Origin: Aphrocallistes beatrix
Lineage: Eukaryota > Porifera > Hexactinellida > Sceptrulophora > Aphrocallistidae
NCBI GenBank assembly: GCA_963281255.1
Contig: OY725504.1
Coordinates: 2,728,001 to 2,792,000, forward strand
Direction of reading: 5' to 3'
DNA length: 64,000 nt
Part shown: positions 22,131 through 33,156 of the stretch, piece by piece
Layout: each line of letters begins with the position of its first letter
How positions within the stretch are numbered: position 1 is the first letter of the stretch
Made by a program: the position numbers and the translations under genes
Notes under the pieces: model-generated
What the model was told of the DNA's origin: nothing
The model's database searches: none
The model's input: the letters and a program-made list of their open reading frames with translations, nothing else

Positions 22131-24529
22131 CAGTGGTCCGCAACCTGTGGTCCGCGGACCCCTTAGGGGTCCGCAAAAACATTTCAGGGGTCTGCAAGAA
22201 TATTATGAGGTCCAGGAAGTTGAGATTGTAGGTTTCTTAAGTTTTAGTGTTGTATAGATACTACACTAACCATGTGTTTACTTCATATTGGTCGTAATTT
22301 GGAGAGCGAATTTTATAACAACAAACAAAATGGCATCAAAGAGGAAAGCATCTGGAATTAATCCAGTGATAAAGAAAAGAATTTATAGCAGTGAATACCT
22401 TAGTTTTGGATTCATTAAATCACGAGTTGACTTAAACAAACCAGAATGTATTTTCTGTGGAGATATTTTGTCGTATGATGCCATGAAGCCAGCGAAATTA
22501 AAACGCCATCAGGAATCACGACATGCAAGCACTTTAGGTCAAGACTCAGCGTACTTTGAGGTAAGAAGTTTTAAAATCTTAATTTGAAACACAATATACC
22601 AATAAAAGTAGTAATCCATTAAATCTTTATTATTTCAAAAACATAAATGATATTCTGTGCGGTGCTTATATACACTTTTTTCTTTCAGCGAAAGAGGGAG
22701 CTATACATTGCTAAGAGGACCACAATCATAACAGATGCATTTCCTCAGGAAAACAAAGACCTGGTTAAAGCTACACAGGCATCGTACTTGGTGAGTCTTA
22801 ACATCGCGATATCCAAAAAGCCACATACCATCGGAGAGGAACTAATAAAACCATCTTGTGTACAAATTACCTCGCTGTTATGTGGTGAGCAAGCTGCAAA
22901 CAAAATCAAGAGCGTTCCTCTGTCAGCCGAAACTGTGAAGAGGAGGATCGATGACATGGCTCAAAATTGCCAGCAACAACTACTAGATAAAGATCGGGAG
23001 TCCAAATTTGCAATCCAACTTGATGAGTCTACAACTGTTTCTAGTGAGGCACTGCTTCTCATCTATGTGAGATATAATTCAAACAATAATCTGCAAAATG
23101 AAATACTTCACTCAGTGAATCTTACAAAAACGAGAGGTGCGGATATCTTTGCTGCTGTGGATTAGTTTCTTCAAAGAACACAATCTTAATTATGAAAACC
23201 TCGTGGGATGTTGCACTGACGGCGATGATGGGGAAGAACATTGGCTTTAACACCCAATTGAAAGCTGTTGCACCTCACTGCCGTATCATACATTGCTTTA
23301 TTCACAGACAAGCACTAGCGGCCAAAAAACTTTCAATTGAACTATATGATGTGATGAACGTTTGCGTAAAAGTGGTAAATCTTCTCAAAGCAAAAGCTCT
23401 CAATTCACGACTTTTCTCTGAGCTATGTTCTGATGAGAAACATAAAACTCTACTTCTGCATACAGAAGTAAGGTGGCTCTCTCGTGGACGTGTCCTTGGA
23501 CGACTTTTTGAATTGTGTGATAAAGTCAGAGAATTCCTGAGAGATACTGAAAGTGAGTACATAACATATTTCGAGTCACATGAGTTCATGTTGCGTTTGG
23601 CGTATTTGTCTGACATTTTTTATCATTTCAACCAAGCAAATTTGAAATTGCAAGGTCCTGAAACTACAGTCATTGATTGTAAACAAGTAATGAATGCCTT
23701 TTGTAAGCGCCTCAAACTCTGGTGTGATAAACTTCAGCATGGTAATACTGAGATGTTTCCGGGTCTCAGCGAAATTCTTGAAGAAACTATCATCTTCTTT
23801 GGTAAAAGAATTTGTGGAGCATATGACGAATGTAGAGTCCGAAATTACTACGCGCTTCATGGAAATACTGGAGGCTGACAAACTTAACTTTGTGATCGAC
23901 CCGTTCACTGCTACTACGGAAGATGTTTCTCACATATCTAACACAGCTGAAGAAGAATTGATAGATATACAAAGTAACATTGCTGCAAAGCGATTTTGCG
24001 AGAAAGAAGGCTTTATAAACTTCTGGCTTGAAGAAGGAAATACACTGGCTCCAATTCTTACCACCATCGCAATCAATGATTGTATCTTACCGTTTGCAAC
24101 AACGTACTTAGCGGAAACAGCTTTCAGTGCAGTCACTGTGATCAAAACTAAGGCTCGCAATCGTCTTGTTATTCACAACGATCTCAGAATGGCAGACTAA
24201 CATTCTTCCTAATATAGAAGAACTTGTGATACTTTCCCAAGGACAAGGAAGTCATTAAATACAAGTTTTAGGCTACAATTATTTAGTTAAATATGTGATG
24301 AATCTGTCGCCAATGTTTCACTCATCTTTCCATTACATTAAAATATTTGCATTGATGATTTGAATAAAATGTAAATTAAGGGTTTCAACACGTTCCTGGA
24401 AATTACAATACAATACTAAAATGTTCATAGCCAGCTATTTCAATTTCTATATCCACATTAACCTAGGGGTCCGCGAAAAATCGCTGAACGAGAGGGGGTC
24501 CTCAAATGAAAAAAGGTTGCGGACCACTG
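22131..24529 (+). mobile_element. Full-length hAT transposon with exact 8-bp TSD, 2.4 kb
   Basis: Ends CAGTGGTCCGCAACCT and AGGTTGCGGACCACTG are 16-bp inverted repeats; CCTTAGTG is duplicated at 22123-22130 and 24530-24537. The only coding sequence is the broken transposase. The insertion ends about 220 bp upstream of the ANAPC1 start, so it sits in that gene's promoter region. Confidence 0.95.
22330..24200 (+). pseudogene. hAT transposase (BED finger, SCAND3/ZBED-like), frameshifted
   Basis: Exon 1 (22330-22560) encodes a basic N terminus and a BED finger (C-x2-C in PECIFCGD, then KRHQESRH). A spliceable intron follows (GTAAGA to TTTCAG, 22561-22688). The second part carries KPHTIGEELIKP, IQLDESTTVSS, then VRWLSRGRVLGRLFEL and the terminal dimerisation segment LAETAFSAVTVIKTKARN. 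The reading frame breaks near 23163, 23218 and 23875. The RNase H-like core is recognisable but cannot be translated whole, so the element needs a transposase supplied in trans. A likely source would be a relative of the 46351-50002 hAT. Confidence 0.9.
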
Positions 24530-24754
24530 CCTTAGTGTATAGAATGCTATGTACGAGTATGTACTTATATTGATTTAAGTTTCTTCTATTTATTATGTTG
24601 TAATATTTTCTAGCTGATCTTACTCGTATGGTCATTTGTTATCTATCTATACTTGTATGTTTTCGCTTGTCTTAGCCATTGAATTAATATTCTACCTGAA
24701 CGAATTATATTGTATCAAGTTATTCTTCCTTTAGCTATACCCTCTTTAGTTTCG

Positions 24755-27700
24755 ATGTTTGGAGAATCTGTTAAGCTAAATTTTATTAGTCATTTCTCCC
24801 CTGGAGTAAATCGAAACCTTTCCTTTGAAGATAAACCTTGTCGTTGGAATATCTTACCACATGGTTTAGACCGGACAGGTGAAATAGGAGAATATGAGCT
24901 AGGATTTGTTGAAAATTCAGTTTATTGGAGAAAAGGAATAAACTGTGAGTATAAAACGCCTACTTGGGTGTTTACTTTAGATTCTCCTGTGAAATATGCT
25001 TTGATTTGTTCTTTTCCAAATTTCAATTCCAAAGGCGATAAAGCAGGAACTTCTTGCCTCTGCGCAGTTGAAGAATCTAGAATTACTGCGTTCTGTCAAG
25101 ATGAAGATATTATTAACATCGCACTTCCATTTCCTTTAAGGAATATTTGGAGTTCTCGATTTGGGCTCATCTTGGAAAGAGAACCTTCTGCTAAAGAGAT
25201 TTCGTCATATATGAATGCCGATTTAGCTTCTCAATCTTTCAGCAGTCTTGGTTCTAACTTGGATTTGCCCATTTTATTTTCATTGACGCATCCTTTGAAC
25301 GAACCTCGCCATATATTGTACAAGTACATTGAACGGCCAGGACAGTTGTTTAATTACATTTGTAATCCTCTCATCCAAGTTATCCATGTTAATGAGGACC
25401 CATCTTACATCATTATATACGATAAAAGCTTGAAACAACACTCTATCTGGATGATTTTACCCGCAAATCAGGTCAACTTTCCTTGTTCAGCTGATACTGA
25501 TACTTCAATTCATCTCGGACAACCAATGAGCAGTTCTGCACCTCCAAGAGTTCAACACTTTGAAATTACTCCTTTCAATTCCCCTCTAAAATTGTACACC
25601 CCTTCCCCTGCAACCCAGAATAAATCAATTAATCCAGATACTTTAAATACGCCGTTTATCTCTGGTGGTACCTTGAGGAAGGTCCCTTGTTTAGACATTC
25701 CTTCTTCCAAGAAAAGGGATTGTTTAAGAATCGGGACTGCTAAACGTAACCTTACTCATCAAGCGTACATTGAGTCCCTTTCTAGCAATGTTAGTAAAGG
25801 TGGTCCCAATTCGAAACATTTGCATTCTTCTCATTCAATAAGATTTGACCAAATTCAGTCAAGATTTGGACCTGGCGTTTCATCTGGGACACGTGCTAAG
25901 TCTCTTTCACCTAATCAGTCTTTTCATTCTCCTTTTTACAAGCCTGCGTTTATTGACCCATTTTCCCCACAAAATGACGATCAAGCAAAACCGGTTCAAC
26001 CCGAATTATGCCTACACAATGTGTTTTCAGAACCAAAAATGGATTGCCCATATATGGCAAACCGAGCATTTCATTATGTAGATTACCTAGATAATCAATA
26101 TATAGTATTTGTAAAGAGTGATATTGAAGAGATTTGGTTACTTGAAGTTGATTTTAAATCTTCACAAACTAAGATGGTATTTGGAAACTCATTTTATCTC
26201 AAGGCTTTTGATGCTCACCCAGTGTCTAGCTCTCATTTCTTAGTATGTTTAAATCGATCAGATAACTCACTACGCTTATATTCTGCTCATATACCCATAA
26301 GTAAATTGTGCTGTAACACCCCTAAACTACCTATCAAAATTCGAGATCCAATTTTAGACAGAATAACGATCGAATTTAATGATGGTAGTTATGCTCGCTA
26401 TAGCATTCCCAACTTATCCCAGAGTAATACTGTTCTGAAGATTCTATCTGGATTATCACATGTATTACCCCTCAACGTATTTCAAGAAGTTATTGTGCAT
26501 TCCTACAAGTACAACAATTCTAGGGACAACTCAAATCTCCAACATTTTCTAAATCTTATTATGTGCTTATCTAGGGTAAAACCTTCGTTTTCAGCAAAAA
26601 ATATTCCTAAGAAAATACCTTTAATTGCCCAGAACATTCATAAACGTGCTTCACATATCCCTGCAATTAAATGTTTTGTTGAATCAGAAATTAATTCAGG
26701 ACCCGAGGTAGTTATTGGTAGATCAGAAATACCGCCTCTCCTACGTGATCACATCGATGCAGTATTCACTGTTCTAAATGTAATTTTTGAAGAATTAATT
26801 CTTAATCCATTTTCTTCAAATGACATATCTCCTCTAGCTCAACTATTGTCAGAGTTTTGCAAACAATTCTCTTTTCTCAGAGAACATTTAACGAAATACA
26901 CTCGAATTATACCCTCGCTTCACTCTGATACGAACTCCAAGAGTGATGGACCGAAAAAGAGAATTTTCTCTCATTGCTTATTCGACTGGCTTTCTGGTTA
27001 TATTTTAAATCGTAAACCTTCTCCACCACCATTCCCATACATCCCAACAGTTACAAATAATATTTATCAGTTAATCTTTATTTATCTTTTCTTTATTAAA
27101 CAAAAGTTTAGAAATCGATCCTTCCGTTTTGATGAGTGTCTTCACAATATATCTCATCTTCCACAAGCACATCACTTCCATTGCAAATTAAAGAATAAAT
27201 TTGATAATTTATTCAAAAATTTATCAGACAATAGCCAGCTTATCGAGTTCATGACAGACGAGAGAATAAATAAAATTTTCCTCCTTTCCATTGCTCCATC
27301 ATATTCTCTACCTTTGCTTGATTTCCTTAAAAGCTGTCGAAAAGATCCTCCACTAGACCTGTCTTGTATTTCATATCTCCTTATGGATCGTTTTGATATC
27401 GCATTTCACAGAAATAATGAATTTGAGTCAAATTTTATGCTAAACAACTCAGATATTTCAGAGTGCCGAGAGTCTAAAAGTGTGTTAGAATTATTGTTTC
27501 CAGATGACAATAGAGTCTCTGAGATCCATAATCTCTTTGACTCATCCCAACCAATAATGATCGACATTGAGCAGACACTAGATATGACTGATGAAGAATT
27601 ACTTGACCTTCAGAGCTCAAGACTGTACAAACTTTCAATGCGCACACTCTCCCTTCCAATTGGTCGTGGGATGATAACCCATGGTACGTATGATCCGTTG

Positions 27701-29965
27701 CCTACTGACACTGTGTGTTTTCCTCCAATTACTTTGCTCGGGAGGTCTTCTTCTAATAATACTACGATTACCACGGACTCTATCGAGAAGCCTCCACAGC
27801 TTACCTCATGGCCAGAGTTCCATAATGGAGTTGCTGCAGGATTAACATTGAACCCAAACAGCAGACATGTGGACTCCAGCTGGATCCAATTCAACCAGCC
27901 GATCCAGAGCATGTCTAATGAATACGCTGGGTTTCTGATGGCAATGGGTCTCCAAGGACATCTCAAAAGCCTTTCTAAATTCACACTTCTTGACTTTCTC
28001 AGTCGTGGTCACGAGTTGACGTTAGTCGGGTTACTGATCGGGATAGCAGCTGATCTTCGTGGAAGTATGGACCAGGACATCACTCGGATGCTCTCCATCC
28101 ATGTACGTTCCTTGCAACCGGAGAGTTCTATGGAGCTAGAAATCGCTCCCAAAGTGCAGACTGCGGCCATTCTCTCTGTCGGTTTACTCTACCAAGGCAC
28201 TGCTTATAGACATATTGTAGAGATATTGCTGAGTGAGATTCAGCGAGCGAGTTGTAGCGAAATGGAGAATATATTTGATAGAAGATGCAGATGTTTATCT
28301 GCTGGCTTTGGATTGGGACTGACGCTAATTGGACATGCCAAGCTAAAGAATCCCATGCTTTTGAAAAGTGTTACTGACGAATTAACCAAAAATATCAGTG
28401 GTGAAGTGCAACAAAAATCAATCAACGCTGCATTTAAAAGCCAGCAGATATCAGATGAAGGCATCGACATCTTATCACTTGGGTTAGGTTCCATAATGGC
28501 TCTTACGCTCATTTATCTGAAATCTGGGGACAACTCATTATCTAACTTCCTCAAACCTAAAAATTCTTATTTTCTATTGGATGAGACACATCCTTATATA
28601 CTTCTTCTCCAAACGATAGGCTACTGCTTGATTCAGTGGGAAGGAATCAAACCTAACTTGGAATGGCTAAACAGTATTATCCCGCCTTTTCTTTCTGAAG
28701 TAATAACTCATAGCAAAGAAGATTTGTTTGTAGACGGCATGGAGTTATCTGTGATACGGATCGTACACAGCCAGATCCTAGTTGGTTGTTTGTATGCACT
28801 TGGAGTACGCTATGCAGGTTCTCACGACCAACAAGTTTTTGATTTTCTCTATAGATATCTCAACGAATTTCTGAGCGATAAGGATTTCCCAATCATAGCA
28901 TATGATACTCGGATCAATTGCACACTTCTTGCATGCTCCCTTGTAATGTGTGGCACTGGGAATCCTGATTTGTTGCGCATTGCTTATAACATTAGGAAAA
29001 TCCCTAAAGAAGACAACAATTTTCTAATGGGGTATGGGAACCAGATGGCGTACCATATGGCTCTAGGCTTTGCATGTCTTGGAGAGTTCCAATATACAAT
29101 TAAGAATTCCAACGAATCAATCGCTTATATTCTAATTTCCTTATTCCCAATCTTTCCTAACACGTCTTTTAAAGATGTCTGTCATTTGCAAGCGTTCAGA
29201 CATCTCTACGCCTTGTCCATTGAGCGTCGTTTTATAGCAGTGAAAGACATCCATTCGAATGAACTATGTACTGCTAATGCTACTATAATCTATCAAACTG
29301 CTGGGAAAGAAATTTCAGAAAAAATACATCTTCCTTATCTTGTTCCTCAACAATTTGAACTCCGCTATATCTCGATTGAGTCGGATCATTATTGGACGTT
29401 TGAGATCAGAAGAGATTCAAGAGTATTTTCTGAAATCTTTGCAGAAGGAGGATTAATCAACTTATTGAAAAAGTGCAACACTTTCGATTTTTTTGATCCT
29501 TTAAATTTTGAAAAGATCAATAGGAAATCTGATAGCCCCAGCATCCTAGCAAGTTTAACCAAAACAGATGTACATGATATTCTGGAAGTAAATCCTATTT
29601 TCACTTTCTATGATACACCTGTATTGGACGGTGTAGAGAGAAATGTGGATACTTTCTCAAGAGCTTATGAGCTTATACTTCTCGATAAACTGATCAGCAT
29701 CTCCTCTTATATTGCATATCTGAAACAGTCCCTGATTGACAACACTGTCTTATCTCAGCAGTTTATTTTTCTCTACTATTTCTATCACATAATCTTCTCT
29801 GATAGACATATCAAGGAGTATATAATGACGTTAGATCATAGTTTTAGAATCAATTTCAAATTTCATGAGTTTCTTTCCCAAGAAGACCGAAATCTGTCAA
29901 CGAATGCTAACTACCCTTTGTGGAAACTTTTAGCTCACAAGTCTTGGTACGTTCACATTCCATGA
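24755..29965 (+). CDS. ANAPC1: Anaphase-promoting complex subunit 1 (APC1), single exon
   Basis: APC1 is the largest scaffold of the APC/C, the nuclear and cytoplasmic E3 ubiquitin ligase that degrades cyclin B and securin at mitotic exit. The 1736-residue frame starts at the first ATG (MFGESVKLNF); 15 codons upstream stay open without ATG. The N-terminal WD40-like region has LPFPLRNIWSSRFGLILERE and a hydrophilic loop (residues about 260-430, rich in S and P) as in vertebrate APC1. A conserved stretch WPEFHNGVAAGLTL...SSWIQFNQP precedes proteasome/cyclosome repeats (GFLMAMGLQGHLKSL, VGLLIGIAADLRG, GFGLGLTLIGHA, LGLGSIMALTLIYL). The C-terminal domain ends near WYVHIP. It is shorter than human APC1 (1944 aa), mostly in loops. 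No introns are visible in 5.2 kb. A hAT copy sits just upstream. Confidence 0.95.
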   Translation: MFGESVKLNFISHFSPGVNRNLSFEDKPCRWNILPHGLDRTGEIGEYELGFVENSVYWRKGINCEYKTPTWVFTLDSPVKYALICSFPNFNSKGDKAGTSCLCAVEESRITAFCQDEDIINIALPFPLRNIWSSRFGLILEREPSAKEISSYMNADLASQSFSSLGSNLDLPILFSLTHPLNEPRHILYKYIERPGQLFNYICNPLIQVIHVNEDPSYIIIYDKSLKQHSIWMILPANQVNFPCSADTDTSIHLGQPMSSSAPPRVQHFEITPFNSPLKLYTPSPATQNKSINPDTLNTPFISGGTLRKVPCLDIPSSKKRDCLRIGTAKRNLTHQAYIESLSSNVSKGGPNSKHLHSSHSIRFDQIQSRFGPGVSSGTRAKSLSPNQSFHSPFYKPAFIDPFSPQNDDQAKPVQPELCLHNVFSEPKMDCPYMANRAFHYVDYLDNQYIVFVKSDIEEIWLLEVDFKSSQTKMVFGNSFYLKAFDAHPVSSSHFLVCLNRSDNSLRLYSAHIPISKLCCNTPKLPIKIRDPILDRITIEFNDGSYARYSIPNLSQSNTVLKILSGLSHVLPLNVFQEVIVHSYKYNNSRDNSNLQHFLNLIMCLSRVKPSFSAKNIPKKIPLIAQNIHKRASHIPAIKCFVESEINSGPEVVIGRSEIPPLLRDHIDAVFTVLNVIFEELILNPFSSNDISPLAQLLSEFCKQFSFLREHLTKYTRIIPSLHSDTNSKSDGPKKRIFSHCLFDWLSGYILNRKPSPPPFPYIPTVTNNIYQLIFIYLFFIKQKFRNRSFRFDECLHNISHLPQAHHFHCKLKNKFDNLFKNLSDNSQLIEFMTDERINKIFLLSIAPSYSLPLLDFLKSCRKDPPLDLSCISYLLMDRFDIAFHRNNEFESNFMLNNSDISECRESKSVLELLFPDDNRVSEIHNLFDSSQPIMIDIEQTLDMTDEELLDLQSSRLYKLSMRTLSLPIGRGMITHGTYDPLPTDTVCFPPITLLGRSSSNNTTITTDSIEKPPQLTSWPEFHNGVAAGLTLNPNSRHVDSSWIQFNQPIQSMSNEYAGFLMAMGLQGHLKSLSKFTLLDFLSRGHELTLVGLLIGIAADLRGSMDQDITRMLSIHVRSLQPESSMELEIAPKVQTAAILSVGLLYQGTAYRHIVEILLSEIQRASCSEMENIFDRRCRCLSAGFGLGLTLIGHAKLKNPMLLKSVTDELTKNISGEVQQKSINAAFKSQQISDEGIDILSLGLGSIMALTLIYLKSGDNSLSNFLKPKNSYFLLDETHPYILLLQTIGYCLIQWEGIKPNLEWLNSIIPPFLSEVITHSKEDLFVDGMELSVIRIVHSQILVGCLYALGVRYAGSHDQQVFDFLYRYLNEFLSDKDFPIIAYDTRINCTLLACSLVMCGTGNPDLLRIAYNIRKIPKEDNNFLMGYGNQMAYHMALGFACLGEFQYTIKNSNESIAYILISLFPIFPNTSFKDVCHLQAFRHLYALSIERRFIAVKDIHSNELCTANATIIYQTAGKEISEKIHLPYLVPQQFELRYISIESDHYWTFEIRRDSRVFSEIFAEGGLINLLKKCNTFDFFDPLNFEKINRKSDSPSILASLTKTDVHDILEVNPIFTFYDTPVLDGVERNVDTFSRAYELILLDKLISISSYIAYLKQSLIDNTVLSQQFIFLYYFYHIIFSDRHIKEYIMTLDHSFRINFKFHEFLSQEDRNLSTNANYPLWKLLAHKSWYVHIP

Positions 29966-31458
29966 CTCAACTTTATAGTTTTACTTGTAGAATCAATTAC
30001 GATTTTCTTTATTAATTTTAATCAAGTCACTTATTCATGTCATATTTTGATATATCAAATTCTTGAGATTGTTTGGATTCGTTTGCTTATGAACAAGATT
30101 TAGGTATTATTGTAAGTATCGGTGATAATTATCGCTTAAATGTTTGTCTATTCATTTTGCAAAATGAATTTAACCTTTGTTTTGGTCACTTCGTGCAGAT
30201 TACAACGTTACATTTGGCTTAAGTGAGTCTACCATTAAGTGAAAATTGTCGATTTTGTTCGTAATTGCTTTGTTAAATCTCCATGGAATGAGCAACCACC
30301 CGATCCACCTTGTTAAATTATGATCCAATCTGTGCAGACGCTGAAAAGTTTAAATATATTTGCAGGATTAGTAACCAAATTGCAAAGTGAATGCAAAAAA
30401 ATGTTCCTTTAAAGTGACAGAATATTAATTTCAAAAAAATAAGATTGCCCAAACCCCAAAGCCTGTTTTAGACGGATAAAACCTAACCATGCCATTTAAT
30501 AATACTGTTCAAGTGTTTATTTTCAATATTCTCTGAGTTATTTAGGATTTTGTCACATCTCATTACTTCTCTATAGATCATGATAAAATCTAGATAACTG
30601 AGAGATTATTGAAAATATACACTTGAACAGTATTATTATCATATAGGAAGTAATAACTTGCGGATTGAATGGTATAATTTCTGTCTATGAGCTATACTTT
30701 TTGAGTTATTGCCTAAATATTCAATTTTTTGTTCCCATAGCAACTGAGTAATACATAGATATTCCAATTAAGATTTTCGGATTTTTTTAATTTAGGCCTT
30801 TCTATTGTTGCCCTATCAAAAAATCAAGTATTAAAATGTAGATAACGATGTTTAAAATGAGCTAGAACAGCGGCATTTTTCATTCTAAAAAGTGCCTATT
30901 CCGCAATCACATGATGACAGTTCAAATTTTGACAGCTGAATTGCATACTCTGATATGATGTTTGTATATGGTAATAAATACTAATAATACATTTCTAAGG
31001 TCTATCGTATACGGTTTTTGATTTATCGGTCTAATTATACTTTGAACTGTGATTTTTCATGACCTTACCCCCATGAACATTGTTACAACCGTATTAAGTT
31101 AACATCTGTCCTCTCCATATTATTGAAATTTCTAATCATGAATCTATTTTTTAACGTAATTTTAACCACAATTTAAAACTCGAATTTGCCCCAATCCATT
31201 TATCGTAATAACCCACATTTTTTGCTTCCCCTCCCAAATGGCTTAACCAGATATGAGTTTGCAAAATTCCTAGTCCAAGTTTTAATTACATAATTACAAA
31301 CTTTTCGAATGTATTTTATTTTACAGTATTTATTTAATCAATAAATTTACTTACCATTACTCCGACATTAGAATCCGTAGATTGTACCTTCTCGATTATG
31401 AACCAGCGGTTAGGATGGGAAATTATTCGTTCACGTTCATCACACAGCGAGAGAAGTA
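29966..31458. other. Intergenic with a partial palindromic element
   Basis: Apart from the element at 30485-31045 this is AT-rich and empty. The ANAPC1 3' UTR should lie at its start; no clear AATAAA was seen close to the stop. Confidence 0.4.
30485..31045. mobile_element. Partial copy of the 1-kb palindromic element family
   Basis: The right arm matches 47930-48385 (CCATAGCAACTGAGTAATAC, TAGATAACGATGTTTAAAAT, CAATCACATGATGACA, GTTTTTGATTTATCGGTCTA). The centre folds (ACTCTCAGTTATCTAG against CTCTGAGTTATTTAGG). The left arm is lost beyond about 30485. Confidence 0.75.
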
Positions 31459-31944
31459 ATGAACTTTATAAAAAATCTTGTCAGAACAATTTATTCTAAC
31501 CATTCTTCTTTTACATATCCATTATACCTCAGTATGGGATACTTCGATGCTTGTTTTAATGCATATCATCGAGATGTACTTGATGATCTCCTTCCATACA
31601 ATCCAGTGAGAGATAAGCTGGATTGGTGGACTAGTCATTCAATCGTCGTTATGAAAATTGAGCTGATGTTTCGTGGTCATGCAGTGATGTACACACTAAT
31701 TGCTGTACACAATCCTCTCCATCCACAAGACGTAAGAAATGTATATGAAGACTTAATGATATATTCTCACCAATTGGTTGCAGAACTTCCCACACAGTAT
31801 CAGAATGTGGACTGGATTCAAAAGTATTTCCTAGTTGACAAACGGTATATTGAAACAACAAGCACCCTATGCTACTTGTTTCCAGCCCGCCATTCAATCA
31901 AGATCTACTCACATTTTGACCTGGACTGGATTTTATGCGCATGA
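31459..31944 (+). CDS. 161-aa hypothetical protein
   Basis: Not recognised. The frame opens MNFIKNLVRTIYSNHSSF and is rich in aromatic residues (12 Y, 4 W) with balanced charge; there is no signal peptide, membrane segment or zinc motif. The segment DKLDWWTSHSIVVMKIELMF, then LFPARHSIKIYSHFDLDW, looks like a folded globular domain rather than random AT-rich translation. It lies alone between ANAPC1 and a MITE-A copy. It could be a small host gene or one exon of a larger gene; the sequence does not decide. Confidence 0.45.
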   Translation: MNFIKNLVRTIYSNHSSFTYPLYLSMGYFDACFNAYHRDVLDDLLPYNPVRDKLDWWTSHSIVVMKIELMFRGHAVMYTLIAVHNPLHPQDVRNVYEDLMIYSHQLVAELPTQYQNVDWIQKYFLVDKRYIETTSTLCYLFPARHSIKIYSHFDLDWILCA

Positions 31945-32618
31945 TGTATTTTGTTTCTTCATACTAAAGTCTTATTTAAAGAAAAATAATTCCCCACTTT
32001 TGTTGATTTAGCATGAATAGAAAGCTTCTTTCAAGATCTTAAAGGTTACCCTTTTCTACAATTTCACTTGATTGTAAATTGCTGTAAATTGCTATTATTC
32101 AGAAAATAAAAAATGTCAAAGTTCCACCACTTCGTTTCTCCGCTGACATTTGTCAGTGGTGAAACGATGTGGTGTATCTTATCGAATTTGCACTATTATA
32201 TTAGCATGATGAAAAGGATATATATTACAGATAGGAGGAAAATGTTGAAAACTAATATTTAATCGCCAAGTTCAAAGCAGGATTATGATTTCGTTTCAAT
32301 GAACTTAATAGTTCTTCGTTGAATTTAGTTTGGTTAGTAAACCAGAAATTCATTTATTATCAGGTTGACTTTTTCCAGTTAAAATGAAATACTTGTACAT
32401 AACTTAGCCTAAAAAGAGTTTGGGTTGGGCCAATTCTGGTTCTGTTTGAGGGATGTTTTAATCCAGGGTTTGTTTCAAAATCTCCACATTGGAGAATTAA
32501 AACGATAATCCCGAATTGTGTAGAATCAGAGCGAAGAAAGACTTCAAGTACTTGATTTGAAAATATTTATCAGCATTAAATTCACGACTTGAAAAATAAA
32601 CAAACAATAATTAAAAGT
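31945..32618. other. Intergenic, nothing recognised
   Basis: No ORF or repeat end identified. A short inverted pair around the motif CCACTTCGTTTC / GAAACGATGTGG near 32123-32172 could form a hairpin. Confidence 0.35.
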
Positions 32619-32668
32619 ATCCTTACTATTAAACTCAGTTAATGTTTATATATATATATACCTATATA

Positions 32669-33144
32669 CACTGCCCGGACAAAAGTATTCGACCACCACG
32701 AAAACTTCCATACAAATAGTATTAAATTAGATCTATTAAAAAAGGAACATGTCCTTAAACAGTAGAAAATACTCTATTTTTAGTTCAAATTCGTAATCTA
32801 CACATTCTAATTACACATAATTGACAGTTTCAACTCAATCACTTATTCTTATGTAAAAATGATCAACCTATGCCACTTTGTGTCACTAAACGCCATCATA
32901 TATAATGGCTGTGACTTGGGACAAGTAGCATCAAGTATCAAATGTTGATATTTATCATCTTGGGAGTTAGTAATTAAGCTGAGGCTATCAATTATGAGTA
33001 ATTAGAATGTGTAGTTTACGAATTTGAAATAAAAAATGGAGTATTCCTTACAGTTTGAGTACATATTCCTTTATGAATAGACCCACTTTAATACTATTTG
33101 TATGGCGGTTTCTGTGGTGGTCGAATACTTTTGTCCGGGCACTG
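32669..33144. mobile_element. MITE-B copy 2, 476 bp
   Basis: CACTGCCCGGACAAAAGTAT and ATACTTTTGTCCGGGCACTG at the ends, TA outside each. Its body is close to copy 1 in inverted orientation, including GCCATTATATATGATGGC in the centre. Confidence 0.9.
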
Positions 33145-33156
33145 TATATATATATA

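Noticed and set aside
24710..24754. ANAPC1 start 15 codons upstream of the ATG
   Set aside because: The codon there is TTG and no ATG lies in that stretch; the first ATG at 24755 fits better.
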